64,000 nucleotides of DNA from Rhodanobacter sp. (GTDB lineage Bacteria; Pseudomonadota; Gammaproteobacteria; Xanthomonadales; Rhodanobacteraceae), in NCBI GenBank assembly GCA_004298505.1, contig SCRO01000075.1:109417-173416 (forward strand), read 5' to 3'. Of this stretch, positions 41,525 to 51,616 are shown piece by piece. A program made the position numbers and the translations under genes. A model generated the notes under the pieces. It worked only from the letters and a program-made list of their open reading frames with translations. It ran no database searches and was not told the DNA's origin. How positions within the stretch are numbered: the stretch's first letter is position 1; every line of letters starts with the position of its first letter.

Positions 41525-41872
41525 ATGGCTTTCCCCCTGCGTGCGCTCGATGCGAGCCAGCGGCATGTAGTATTCGCGAGTTTCCTCGGCTGGACGCTGG
41601 ATGCGTTCGATTTCTTCTTGCTGGTGTTCGTGCTCGGCAACATCGCCACCGATTTCCATGGGCACAAGACCGAGGTCACGCTGGGCATCTTGCTGACCCT
41701 GGCGGCGCGTCCGATTGGCGCCTTGTTGTTTGGACGGCTGGCCGATCGCAGCGGCGGCAACTACACCCTGATAATGGCCTCGTGGATGGCGGTCGTCGCC
41801 GTCTTGCTGGCCTTGCTAGCGTGGCTGGGGCCAGAGGTGCGTGGCGTTCGCTTCGGCAAGGCAGGCTCCTGA
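41525..41872 (+). pseudogene. MFS (sialate/lactate:H+ symporter-like) transporter with large internal deletion
   Basis: The 115-residue frame joins the first two membrane segments of an SHS-type MFS transporter (LDASQRHVVFASFLGWTLDAFDF, LAARPIGALLFGRLADR) directly to the last segment and tail (NYTLIMASWMAVVAVLLALLAWLGPEVRGVRFG). About 280 residues that should lie between ADR and NYT are absent. The frame is kept across the junction, so a short hydrophobic product could still be made, but it cannot be a transporter. Start at 41525 (MAFPLRALDA) matches the family N-terminus. Confidence 0.75.
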
Positions 41873-41909
41873 TAGAATCGCCGGTTTGCAGACCCTCAAG
41901 AGACACACG

Positions 41910-42395
41910 ATGAAAGCTGGCAAGGACAAGGTGGTTTCCCTTCACTACACGCTGACCGTGGAGGGCGAAAAGGTCGAAACCTCGCATGATCGCGACGAAC
42001 AGTTGTGGGTCCTGCTCGGCCGCGGCCAGCTGATCCCGGGCCTGGAGACGGCCCTGGAAGGCCACGAGGCCGGCGAGAGCCTGGCGGTGGACGTGGCTGC
42101 CGCCGACGCCTACGGCGAACGTCAGGAGGGCCAGATCCAGCGTATGTCCAAGAAATACTTCCCGCAGGCCAACCGCCTCAAGCCGGGCATGGTCACCGTG
42201 CTGCAGCGGAAGGAAGGCGGCCAGCGCGCCGTCACCGTGCACAAGGTCGGCATGAGCGCGATCGATGTCGACCTGAACCACCCGATGGCCGGCAAGAACC
42301 TGCATTTCGACGTGGCCATCGGCGAAGTGCGCGAGGCCACCGAAGAAGAACTCAAGCACGGGCATGCCCATCCGCCGGGTAGCGCGAAACACTGA
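41910..42395 (+). CDS. slyD: FKBP-type peptidyl-prolyl cis-trans isomerase SlyD
   Basis: A 161-residue SlyD: VVSLHYTLTVEGEKVETS, LLGRGQLIPGLETALEGHEAGE, the insert-in-flap chaperone domain in the middle, and VDLNHPMAGKNLHFDVAIGEVREATEEELKHGHAH. The tail has only a short His-containing end (HGHAHPPGSAKH), so metal binding is weaker than in E. coli SlyD. Followed by a strong terminator. Confidence 0.95.
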   Translation: MKAGKDKVVSLHYTLTVEGEKVETSHDRDEQLWVLLGRGQLIPGLETALEGHEAGESLAVDVAAADAYGERQEGQIQRMSKKYFPQANRLKPGMVTVLQRKEGGQRAVTVHKVGMSAIDVDLNHPMAGKNLHFDVAIGEVREATEEELKHGHAHPPGSAKH

Positions 42396-42415
42396 TTTGG
42401 CACTCTGTCGGTCAA

Positions 42416-42446
42416 CGAAAAACGGCGTCAGTAGCGCCGTTTTTCG
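42416..42446. terminator. Bidirectional intrinsic terminator
   Basis: CGAAAAACGGCG-n7-CGCCGTTTTTCG, a perfect 12-bp stem with A-run on the left and T-run on the right. Serves slyD on the plus strand; the A-run side also gives T-run termination for minus-strand reading from the transposase remnant, whose stop lies inside the hairpin. Confidence 0.88.
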
Positions 42447-43010
42447 TTTCGGATTGGGCGCAGGCGGAGGCTGCGGCCAAAGGCCTGCGTTACTACGTAG
42501 AGCTCGCGCCATACGTGAAACGCGGGACAGTGCCGATCGAAGTTGAGGGCCACATGGCGCGCGTGCGCGGTGAGCTTGGCGGCCACACGCATCATCTCCT
42601 GCATCACCGTATTCAGGCGCCGACGCTTGGCCGGGTGACGCAACGGCGCCTGCCGGGACAGCAGCGATTGCTGGCCGATCAGGCGCAGGATGTTGTACGT
42701 TACCTTGCTGCCATCGGCGAGCGTGACGACACGGTTTGATGTCTCCCAGGTGGTGACGCGTTTGCCCTCACGGGGCACCACCCACACGGCATCGATATCG
42801 GCCCGGCGCTCGGCCGCGCAGGCTTCGCGATCGAAGCGGCGTGGGTTCCACTTGCCCAATACGTCGACGCGGCCGTCACCCTGGCTGAGCGCCGTAATGA
42901 ACAGCGCTTCGCTGTCAAAGCCCGAATCCCAGCGCAGCAGCACCGGAGACGACGTCAATGCCAAGGCGCGCTCGAGCGTGCGCTCGAGCATGTAGATGGA
43001 AGGCAGCCCC
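42428..43010 (-). pseudogene. IS1380-family transposase, C-terminal fragment
   Basis: The 187-residue frame from 42991 has LRWDSGFDSEALF, VVTLADGSKVTYNILRLIGQQ and RHPAKRRRLNTVMQEMMRVAAKLTAHAR, the C-terminal half of IS1380-type DDE transposases. The N-terminal half, including the first catalytic Asp, and terminal inverted repeats are missing. It abuts the NlpC/P60 gene end at 43019. A dead insertion-sequence remnant. Confidence 0.8.
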
Positions 43011-43018
43011 GCAACCGC

Positions 43019-43567
43019 TCAATCGAGCACCCGCCTGCCATACGCGAAATGCTCGCCCCAGTACGGCCCGTCGATATCGTCCAGACGCACCGTGCCGCCG
43101 CTGTTGGGTGCGTGCACGAAACGTCCCTTACCGACATACACGCCGACGTGGCTGATACTGCCGTCAATATCGAAGAACACCAGGTCGCCGCTGGCCAGCT
43201 GGGTCATGCGGCGCACCTTGCGAGCATCCATCGAGGCCATGTCGTGCGAAGTGCGCGGCAGGCTGATTCCGGCGGCGGTGCGGTAGATGTAATCGACCAG
43301 GCCGCTGCAGTCGAAACCGCTGGTCGGCGTGTTGCCACCCCACCGGTACGGCGTGCCGACCAGGGCGATGGCGCGAAACAGGATGTCATTCGCCTCGCCG
43401 GCGCTGGCGGTCGAGGGCGCGCGGGCGGGCAGGTCGGCCAGCGCGGAGTGCGATGTTTTGTACGTCGATTCGGGTCGTTGCGGAGCGCTGGCACAGGCGG
43501 CCAGCAACGTGATCAGGACGCCCGGCAGGAGCACCTTGGTGATACGCGGCGGGCACGCGATCGGCAT
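43019..43567 (-). CDS. NlpC/P60 family peptidoglycan endopeptidase, lipoprotein
   Basis: A 182-residue Spr/MepS-like cysteine peptidase. The N-terminus is a lipoprotein signal (ITKVLLPGVLITLLAAC, lipobox LAAC). The catalytic Cys is in SGFDCSGLVDYIYR, the His in ISHVGVYVGKGRFVHAPNSGG. It would cleave cross-link peptides of peptidoglycan at the outer membrane. The start at 43567 best fits the signal peptide; a start at 43594 would add nine residues. The IS1380 remnant lies just downstream. Confidence 0.9.
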   Translation of the reverse strand: MPIACPPRITKVLLPGVLITLLAACASAPQRPESTYKTSHSALADLPARAPSTASAGEANDILFRAIALVGTPYRWGGNTPTSGFDCSGLVDYIYRTAAGISLPRTSHDMASMDARKVRRMTQLASGDLVFFDIDGSISHVGVYVGKGRFVHAPNSGGTVRLDDIDGPYWGEHFAYGRRVLD

Positions 43568-43698
43568 AAATCGTGAGGCGAAGTCCTGGCACATCGGGCA
43601 AACTCGGCTAGGGTTATGCTGACGTTATCAAATCAATGGGTTGGATGGAAGTCCTCAGAGTTTGGACGAAATGATCACGGGTGCGGACCAGGGGCGGA

Positions 43699-44364
43699 CT
43701 AGGGTCGGTCGACCTGGATGATTCCTTCGTACAAGCTGCGGCCCCGGACGCTCGAGACGTGCAGGCGATAGCGACCGGGCCGCAGGTACAGTCCGGTCTC
43801 GACGTTGCCCTACATGAACGCATAGCGATCGACGGCAATGGCATCGTCGGGCTCGTCGACGTAGTGCGCGTCGATGACGCAGGGAAAAGTTGTCTTGCAC
43901 AGTATCGTGCTGATCAGGTAGGGGACGCGTCCGTTGCGTCGTGTCAGCCAGTGGGGGCGCTGTTTGCGGATGTGCTGCGGCAGCATGAGGTGGTCCAGGT
44001 CCGTGTCGTGCACGGTCGCCGGGGATTGGGACAGTCCGCTGTCGTTGACCGGATAGCCTCGTTGCATCAGGTTCTTGTCCTTGCTCGACAGGGCTTCGGC
44101 GGCAAAATAATTGAATCCGAGCGCTCGCAGGCGCGGCAGCAAGGCCAGCGTCAGCAGACGGGTGTGCGCGTCGTGATGGGCCTCGTTGATGAGCACCGGC
44201 CGGCGATCGGCGGCCAGCCTGGCGATGACGTCGGCAGGATCAGCGGTCTTCCACTGGGCCAGTGTCGGCAAGGTAATGCCCGTGGGAATGCGGCTCTCCA
44301 GCGGAAAGTCGCGAATGGCCTCGTTGTAGAGCCCAATCATGCCGAACCAAGGCATTATCATTGA
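43699..44364 (-). pseudogene. Broken gene of a ChaN-like conserved protein
   Basis: Frame from about 44364: RDFPLESRIPTGITLPTL, RRPVLINEAHHDAHTRLLTL, LLPRLRALGFNYFAAEAL, QRGYPVNDSG, which recalls the GE-x-H signature region of ChaN/TIKI-like proteins. After SGLSQSP the expected long middle part is missing, and the text resumes with the C-terminal beta domain (WLTRRNGRVPYLISTILCKTTF, YVDEPDDAIAVDRYAFM). An in-frame TAG at 43810-43812 interrupts it; reading on gives GNVETGLYLRPGRYRLHVSS and QVDRP before a stop at 43699-43701. So it has an internal deletion plus a nonsense mutation. Family assignment is tentative; that it is broken is fairly clear. Confidence 0.6.
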
Positions 44365-44367
44365 TCC

Positions 44368-45627
44368 ATGAATGCCACGCGCCATGACGTATTGATTCTG
44401 GGTGGTGGCGTGATAGGCCTGGCCTGCGCCCTGTACCTGCTGAAAGCCGGTGCCAGCGTGCGCGTGCTGGAGCAGGGCACGCCCGGTTGCGGCAGTTCGC
44501 ATGGCAACTGCGGCACGATCACGCCAAGTCATGCGCCACCGCTGGCCGTGCCGGGCATGATCGGTGTGGCGTTGCGTTCGGTATTCCATGCCGATGCGCC
44601 GCTCTACCTCAACCCACGCCTGGACGGCGCGCGCTTGCGCTGGCTGTTGGGTTTCGCGCGCCATTGCAACTGGCGCGACTTCCATGCGGCGACCTTCGCA
44701 CGGTTGGCGATCCTGCAGCGCTCGCGCCAGTTGCTGGCGGAACTGGTGCGCGACGAGAAACTCGCATGCGAATTCGCCGAACAGGGCACCTTGCTGGTTT
44801 ATCGCACGGCGAAGTTGCAGAGGGACGACGAGAAGAAGCATGCCGCCGTGCTCGAGAGCCTCGGCATCGAGGTGCAGCGCCTGAGCGGCGAGCAGGTCGA
44901 GGCGATCGAGCCGGCCTTGAGGCCAGGCGTCGCAGGCGGCCTGTTTCAGCCACAGGATGCATCGCTGCGACCGGATCGCTATGTGGCCGAACTGGCCCGG
45001 CGCGTGGTGGAACTCGGTGGCGTGATCGAGAGCGATGCCTGCATCGAGGGCTTCGAGACCGACAGCGCGCGCATCAGCGGGGTGCAAACCAGTTGCGGTG
45101 CGTTCCGCGCCGAGCAGATCGTACTGGCCCTTGGTGCCTGGTCGCCGCTGCTGGCAACCCGGCTGGGTTTGCGCCTGCCGATGCAACCGGGCAAGGGTTA
45201 TTCGCTGACCTACAACCGCCCCGTGCTGGCCCCGCGCCATGCGTTGACCTTGTGCGAGCCCTCGGTCTGCGTAACCACCTGGAGCAGTGGCTACCGGCTC
45301 GGCAGCACGATGGAGTTTTCCGGCTACCGCGAAGGTCTCAATCGCTCCCGGCTCGATGCGTTGAGACGCGGCGCGGCGGCCTATCTGTACGAGCCGGAGG
45401 GTGGTGAACTGGTGGAGGAATGGTGGGGCTGGCGGCCGATGAGCATCGACGAGGTGCCGATCATTGGCGCCAGCAAGCGTTGGGCCAACCTGTGGCTGGC
45501 GACTGCCCACGGCATGCTCGGGGTCAGTATGTCAGCGGCAACCGGCGAATTGGTAGCTTCGATGTTGGCCGGCACGTCGCCGGCCATTGACCCCACGCCG
45601 TACGCGCCGGCACGATTTGGTTTGTAG
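44368..45627 (+). CDS. FAD-dependent D-amino-acid dehydrogenase / DAO-family oxidoreductase
   Basis: A 419-residue DadA-like flavoprotein: VLILGGGVIGLACALYLLKAGASV (FAD site, residues 8-31), CGSSHGNCGTITPSHAPPLAVPG, GGLFQPQDASLRPDRYVAELAR, PMQPGKGYSLTYN, and the C-terminal GWRPMSIDEVPIIG...ANLWLATAHGMLGVSMSAATG. Substrate may be D-amino acids or hydroxyproline-type imino acids; sequence does not decide. Divergent from the ChaN-like pseudogene and followed by a deformylase gene. Confidence 0.87.
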   Translation: MNATRHDVLILGGGVIGLACALYLLKAGASVRVLEQGTPGCGSSHGNCGTITPSHAPPLAVPGMIGVALRSVFHADAPLYLNPRLDGARLRWLLGFARHCNWRDFHAATFARLAILQRSRQLLAELVRDEKLACEFAEQGTLLVYRTAKLQRDDEKKHAAVLESLGIEVQRLSGEQVEAIEPALRPGVAGGLFQPQDASLRPDRYVAELARRVVELGGVIESDACIEGFETDSARISGVQTSCGAFRAEQIVLALGAWSPLLATRLGLRLPMQPGKGYSLTYNRPVLAPRHALTLCEPSVCVTTWSSGYRLGSTMEFSGYREGLNRSRLDALRRGAAAYLYEPEGGELVEEWWGWRPMSIDEVPIIGASKRWANLWLATAHGMLGVSMSAATGELVASMLAGTSPAIDPTPYAPARFGL

Positions 45628-45698
45628 TGTTCGGTGTTCGGCTTTTTGCCGTTACGCTCTTCCCCGTTTCCCGTTCTTGCGCCGCGTACAATGCCTGC

Positions 45699-46478
45699 AT
45701 GAGCACCTTCACCCTGCATCGCGGTCGAGTGCCACTGTTGATCAGCCTGCCACACGATGGCAGTTTCATTCCCGAGAACATCTCCATGCGGATGTACCCG
45801 GCGTCGCGTCGCTCGCCGGATACCGACTGGCATGTGGCGCGGTTGTACGAGCCGCTGGCTGCGGCGTTGGGTGCCAGCGTGCTGCAGCCGCGGGCGTCGC
45901 GCTACGTGGTCGATCTCAATCGGCCAGCCGACGGTCATGCGCTGTACCCGGGGCAGCGCGGGACTGGACTGGTACCTACCCTGGGTTTTGATGGCAAGCC
46001 GTTGTACCTCGACGGGAGGGTGCCGGATGCCGCCGAAATTCAACGGCGGGTAAACGACTACTGGCGGCCGTATCACGACGCCATATCGCAGGAACTTGCG
46101 CGTTTGTGTGCCGAACATGGCCGCGTGGTGCTGTGGGAAGGTCACTCGATCCGTAGTCAGGTGCCGATGCTGTTCGACGGAAGGCTGCCGGACTTCAACC
46201 TGGGTACGGCAACCGGTACCAGTTGTGCCCGCGTATTGCAGACACGACTGCAGTCGTGCCTGGAAGCGCAGGCGCGCTTCAGCGTGGCCGTCAACGGCCG
46301 CTTCAAGGGCGGCTACATCACCCGCCACTACGGTCGTCCCGAGGCCGGTGTGCACGCCGTGCAGCTCGAGCTGGCGCAGCTCAATTACATGGATGAGGCA
46401 AGCTTCGAGTACGACGAGGCCAGGGCACCCGAGGTGCAGGCAGTGATCGGCCGGCTACTACGGATCTGCCTGGATTGA
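45699..46478 (+). CDS. hutG: N-formylglutamate amidohydrolase (HutG-type)
   Basis: A 259-residue N-formylglutamate deformylase: LLISLPHDGSFIP, RSPDTDWHVARLY, RASRYVVDLNRPADG, LWEGHSIRSQVPMLFDGRLPDFNLG, VNGRFKGGYITRHYG and VHAVQLELAQLNYMDE. It releases formate from N-formyl-L-glutamate, the last step of one histidine degradation route. Other hut genes are not adjacent, so the role in histidine use is inferred. Start MSTFTLHRG at 45699. Confidence 0.88.
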   Translation: MSTFTLHRGRVPLLISLPHDGSFIPENISMRMYPASRRSPDTDWHVARLYEPLAAALGASVLQPRASRYVVDLNRPADGHALYPGQRGTGLVPTLGFDGKPLYLDGRVPDAAEIQRRVNDYWRPYHDAISQELARLCAEHGRVVLWEGHSIRSQVPMLFDGRLPDFNLGTATGTSCARVLQTRLQSCLEAQARFSVAVNGRFKGGYITRHYGRPEAGVHAVQLELAQLNYMDEASFEYDEARAPEVQAVIGRLLRICLD

Positions 46479-46666
46479 GCGCAGGAAATTGTTGCCGTGA
46501 TCGTGTCGTACGGATGTCAATATCCGGCGTGCCAGGTACTCGCAAGCTACCGTGTTCCATTCAGCCACGGTATGCCGTGCCTGCCGCATTCTCGGCTTGT
46601 CGCGCCACCCGAGTTGCCGGGTTCCGGCCGGGTCCGCGGCACCTACATCGTCCGAGGTTCGACACC

Positions 46667-46939
46667 ATGATGCGCAAACTTCTGATCGCTTCCCTGCTGA
46701 CTGCGGGCGTAGCGCTTTCCGGTTCCGTGCTGGCACAGGCTACGGCTCCGCAGGCAGCGACTCCGGCGGCACAGGCGGCTCCGGTAACGACGCCGGCTCC
46801 GGCTCCGGCAGCTAACGCTGCACCGAAGACGGCCATGCACCACAAGGCACACCACAAGAGCAGCAAGCATCACAAGAGTCACAAGAGTCACAAGAAGGCG
46901 GCCGCCACCGCATCTGCGGCCACGCCAGCTGGCGGTTGA
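46667..46939 (+). CDS. Small exported Ala/Pro- and His/Lys-rich protein
   Basis: A 90-residue protein with a clear signal peptide (MMRKLLIASLLTAGVALSG, cleavage after VLAQA). The mature part is low complexity: an Ala/Pro/Thr stretch followed by HHKAHHKSSKHHKSHKSHKK and an Ala-rich end. The His/Lys run could bind metal ions or polyanions. Start at ATG 46667 or 46670. A strong terminator follows. No family is recognised; similar PAP/HK-rich small periplasmic proteins are common in xanthomonads. Confidence 0.7.
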   Translation: MMRKLLIASLLTAGVALSGSVLAQATAPQAATPAAQAAPVTTPAPAPAANAAPKTAMHHKAHHKSSKHHKSHKSHKKAAATASAATPAGG

Positions 46940-46957
46940 TTCGTCAGTAGCGCGAAA

Positions 46958-46986
46958 CCCGCTGGCTCAGGCCGGCGGGTTTTTTT
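46958..46986 (+). terminator. Intrinsic terminator after the His/Lys-rich protein gene
   Basis: CCCGCTGGC-TCAG-GCCGGCGGG stem (one mismatch) followed by seven T residues. Confidence 0.9.
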
Positions 46987-47022
46987 CGGTGTCGCAATGC
47001 ATTTCAGTTCGATCGCGACCGC

Positions 47023-47688
47023 TCATGCGCCGCTTTCCCAGCGCCGGGTCAATTGCCTCACGGCCTGCTCATAGGCCTCGGGCGATTGTTCGCGACCGCG
47101 CACGTCGAGGCCAAGATCATGGATACGACCGTTGTCCAGGCCGTAGATCCACGCATGCACGGCCAGTTGCTGGCCGCGCTCCCACGCCTCGCGCACGACC
47201 GTGGTGCGGCAGACATTCAGCGCCTGCTCCAGCGCGTTCAGCTCGCACAGACGGGCGTGGCGCACCGCGAACGACTGCGCCGGATCCAGCTTGTCGGCAT
47301 GCTTCATGGCGATGTCGGTGATGTGCCGCAGCCAGTTGTCGATCAGGCCCAGGCGGCTTTCCCTGAGCACCGCGCCAACGCCGCCGCAACCGTAGTGGCC
47401 CACTACCAGGATGTGCTTCACCTGCAGCACATCGACTGCGAACTGGATGGTGCTGAGCGCGTTGAGATCGGTATGCACGACGACGTTGGCTACGTTGCGG
47501 TGGACGAAGATCTCGCCAGGCGGCAGGTCGACGATCTGGGTGGCAGGTACGCGCGAATCCGAGCAGCCGATCCACAGGTAGCGCGGCGCCTGTTGTTGCG
47601 ACAGTTGCTCGAAGAATGCGGGATCCTGCGCCGTGACCTGGTCGGCCCAGCGGCGGTTGTTGGCAAGCAGGTCTTGGAGTGAATTCAT
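47023..47688 (-). CDS. can: Beta-class carbonic anhydrase
   Basis: A 221-residue zinc enzyme interconverting CO2 and bicarbonate. Zinc ligands and catalytic dyad in WIGCSDSRVPA (Cys, Asp-Arg) and VVGHYGCGGVGAVL (His, Cys); FVHRNVANVV and VHAWIYGLDNGRI are family signatures. The start MNSLQDLLANNRRW at 47688 fits E. coli Can; the frame extends 9 codons upstream without support. Confidence 0.96.
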   Translation of the reverse strand: MNSLQDLLANNRRWADQVTAQDPAFFEQLSQQQAPRYLWIGCSDSRVPATQIVDLPPGEIFVHRNVANVVVHTDLNALSTIQFAVDVLQVKHILVVGHYGCGGVGAVLRESRLGLIDNWLRHITDIAMKHADKLDPAQSFAVRHARLCELNALEQALNVCRTTVVREAWERGQQLAVHAWIYGLDNGRIHDLGLDVRGREQSPEAYEQAVRQLTRRWESGA

Positions 47689-47866
47689 CGGGGTTCCAGA
47701 GGTTTGGGCCGTCACGCCTCAGCCGTACTCAGGTGAGGTGCGCTGGGCGATGCAGATATTCCTGGGCTCGCTGAATAGAGTGCCGGGCTTCATTGCCGTC
47801 GTCGCGCCGCCGCCGGCTTGCTTGACGCTGCCGGCAATTGCACCGAATGCTGGCGTATGCGCGTGC

Positions 47867-48655
47867 TCACAACGAGCGAATGCGTCCACCGTCGACCGGC
47901 AGGCTGACCCCGGTGATGTAGCTGGCTGCCGGTGAGGCGAGAAAGGCTACGGCGGCAGCTGTTTCGGAGGGATCGGCAAAGCGGCCCATCGGAATCTCCG
48001 CGGCCATCTCCTGCTGCACGTCCTGTTCAGAGCGCCCCGACTTCTGCGCGAGCGCTGCCACGAGCTGCTCGATACGCGGGGTGTGGGTGGAACCTGGCAG
48101 CACGTTGTTGACGGTGATGCCGAGCGGCGCCAGCTCGCCGGCCAGGGTCTTGGCCCAGCTGGCCACGGCGCCACGCGTGGTGTTGGAGACGCCGATGCCC
48201 GGGATCGGCTCCTTTACCGAGGTAGAGATGATGTTGACGATGCGGCCCCAGCCGGCGTTGCGCATCCCGGGCAGGACTGCCTGCACCAGCGCGTGGTTGG
48301 CCAGCAAGTGTCTGCGCAAGGCGTCGAGAAACTCCTGCGCCGTGGCGTCGACGATGCCGCCCGGCGGCGGGCCGCCGCTATTGTTGACCAGGATGTGTAC
48401 CGGAGCGTCCACGACCAGCGTTTCGACATGGGCGCGCAAGGCGTCGGTGTCACCCGCGTCGGCAACGATGAAGCCGTGGTGCTGGGTATCATGGCTGCAC
48501 GGCAGGCTGTCGACCAGGCTGGCCAGTACCTCGCGGCGCCGTGCCAGCGCCGTGACGCTGGCACCGAGCAGGGCCAGTTCGATCGCGCAGGCGCGGCCGA
48601 TACCCTGGGATGCGCCGCAGACCAATGCGTGACGTCCACTCAGATCCAGTTGCAT
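47867..48655 (-). CDS. Short-chain dehydrogenase/reductase (SDR)
   Basis: A 262-residue classical SDR. The cofactor motif is ALVCGASQGIGRACAIEL (residues 9-26), NNSGGPPPGG replaces the usual NNAG, and the catalytic segment has S (IISTSV) and a position where Tyr is expected: GIGVSNTTRGAVASWAKTLA, so the usual YxxxK reads as S/N..-x-x with no Tyr-x3-Lys. The end GVSLPVDGGRIRSL is typical. This atypical active site is shared with some 3-oxoacyl-ACP reductase-like SDRs annotated as gluconate or ketoacyl reductases. Substrate unknown. Confidence 0.85.
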   Translation of the reverse strand: MQLDLSGRHALVCGASQGIGRACAIELALLGASVTALARRREVLASLVDSLPCSHDTQHHGFIVADAGDTDALRAHVETLVVDAPVHILVNNSGGPPPGGIVDATAQEFLDALRRHLLANHALVQAVLPGMRNAGWGRIVNIISTSVKEPIPGIGVSNTTRGAVASWAKTLAGELAPLGITVNNVLPGSTHTPRIEQLVAALAQKSGRSEQDVQQEMAAEIPMGRFADPSETAAAVAFLASPAASYITGVSLPVDGGRIRSL

Positions 48656-48716
48656 ATGTTCGCTCCGGTTGATGATCAGTGCGGCAGACGCACGGTCGAG
48701 CCAGGTACAACAACGA

Positions 48717-49556
48717 TCACGGTGACTTGCCCGCCTTGCCGCCGCGAGTGCCGTTCCAGGGCAGCGGCAAATCACCCAGCAGGCCCGCGCCAGTATGTGC
48801 CTTGTCGCAGATCGCACTGTCGATGGCTTTCTTGTAGGTGGAGTTCATCATGCCGATCCACAGCGAACCATCAGGCCCGTGCGGAATGCTGAAGCTGCCG
48901 GTGGAATTCATCTTCAGCGTCGCCGCTGTGCTGTTGGAGAAAGACGTAGGCGACTGTTCCCAATAGGTCTTGCCGGACTGTTGCCTGGCCGAGCTGTACA
49001 CCAGCAGATAACGGGCTTGCTTGTTGTCCACCTTGAAGCTGCCGAAGGCACCGGTGGTGTCGTCGCTCCAGCCCATGTGTTCGCACAGGGTGATGTCGTC
49101 GGATCGGAGCGGCTGAAAGCCGCCGTCCAGCACCACCACGGTGGGCGCGAACAGATAACTCGCATGCAACCAGCGCCCGTTCAATTGCGCTTTCAGCGCC
49201 ACCTGGTACGGCAGTTCGACTTCCGTGGGCAGGCGGAAGGCGAGGAAGTAGCTCTTGGTGCCGCCGATGTTGGCCACCATGCTGGTGTTGCCAAGCGTGA
49301 ATTTCTGCGGCTGCCATGGCAGCAGGCTGCGGTACGAAAAGTCCGCGAAGCTGCTGCAGCAAGGCGTGGCTTGCCGCAATTGCTGCCGGGCCCGCTTCAG
49401 TGCATCGACTGGATTTTCTGCCGGCGGTCGCAGATTGGGTGGCACCAGGCTGGTGGGAACCAACGCTGCGGGCACCAGCTTCCTCACGGTATGGCAGCCG
49501 GCCAGCAGCAGGCCGGCGAGCAGAGCGAGGGGAAGGGCGAAAAATCGTGGTGACAT
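48717..49556 (-). CDS. MalM-like lipoprotein
   Basis: A 279-residue exported protein with lipobox signal (FFALPLALLAGLLLAGC, Cys at about 23). The region after it (LKRARQQLRQATPCCSSFADFSY) and the beta-rich remainder resemble the MalM family of periplasmic maltose-regulon proteins. Start at 49556 (MSPRFFALPL) is chosen because it opens the signal peptide. Located 4 bp downstream of the asnS stop on the same strand, suggesting read-through transcription. Function unknown. Confidence 0.7.
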   Translation of the reverse strand: MSPRFFALPLALLAGLLLAGCHTVRKLVPAALVPTSLVPPNLRPPAENPVDALKRARQQLRQATPCCSSFADFSYRSLLPWQPQKFTLGNTSMVANIGGTKSYFLAFRLPTEVELPYQVALKAQLNGRWLHASYLFAPTVVVLDGGFQPLRSDDITLCEHMGWSDDTTGAFGSFKVDNKQARYLLVYSSARQQSGKTYWEQSPTSFSNSTAATLKMNSTGSFSIPHGPDGSLWIGMMNSTYKKAIDSAICDKAHTGAGLLGDLPLPWNGTRGGKAGKSP

Positions 49557-49560
49557 GGGT

Positions 49561-50961
<1,401 letters not shown>

Positions 50962-51114
50962 GGCTTGAAACTCCTGTTGGTTCGCCGCATTTCGGCGTGA
51001 TGGATGGCTGGCATTGGCACGCTGTGGCGTGCCAGGCCAAACCGGCATGATAATGTAGGCCCTGCCCGGGCCGCGACACCCCTGTGTTACCCCATCGAGG
51101 TTGGATGTACTGCC

Positions 51115-51441
51115 ATGACCATCAACATCACCCCCGCCGCCAATGAACGCATGCGCAATTTCCTGGCATCGATGCCAGCGGCCGCTGGCGTTCGTTTCGG
51201 CGTCAAGCGCACCGGTTGCTCCGGGTTTGCCTATGTAGTGGATCTGGCCGAGTCGATGAGCGAAGACGATCGGCTGGTGGAAGTGGACGGCGTGCCCTTG
51301 ATCGTCAGCGACAAGAACCTGGCCCTGGTCGATGGCACGGTAATCGATTTCCAGCGCCAGGGCCTCAATGCCAGCTTCGTGTTCCACAACCCGAACGCCA
51401 CCGGCGAGTGCGGTTGCGGCGAGAGCTTTACCGTCAGCTGA
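51115..51441 (+). CDS. A-type iron-sulfur carrier protein (IscA/ErpA family)
   Basis: A 108-residue HesB-fold protein with the three conserved cysteines: [15 protein letters not shown] and GECGCGESF. It accepts and delivers Fe-S clusters to target proteins. The start [13 protein letters not shown] at 51115 matches the family; an upstream in-frame extension is not conserved. Cannot be assigned to IscA, ErpA or SufA by sequence alone. Confidence 0.93.
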   Translation: MTINITPAANERMRNFLASMPAAAGVRFGVKRTGCSGFAYVVDLAESMSEDDRLVEVDGVPLIVSDKNLALVDGTVIDFQRQGLNASFVFHNPNATGECGCGESFTVS

Positions 51442-51616
51442 GCCCGATACACCCCGCACAGTCATGTTTTTCAAGGACTTGTGTGATCCTCTGAGCTCGT
51501 CGTACAATTCCGCTTCTGTCTGCGCCCATCCAGGGCGCTGGCAGGATACTTGCCTCACCGCATCGGCGGGAGGCTGTCAGGCCGCTTTGGCCGCATCCAC
51601 AAGGAGTCCACCCACA

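Noticed and set aside
42416..43020. Complete insertion sequence around the IS1380 transposase
   Set aside because: The N-terminal half of the transposase and both terminal inverted repeats are absent, so only a remnant is annotated.
43810..45510. Long minus-strand frame (566 codons) across the amino-acid oxidase gene
   Set aside because: Only its last part (up to about 44364) is protein-like and belongs to the ChaN-like pseudogene; the rest is the antisense shadow of the FAD oxidoreductase.
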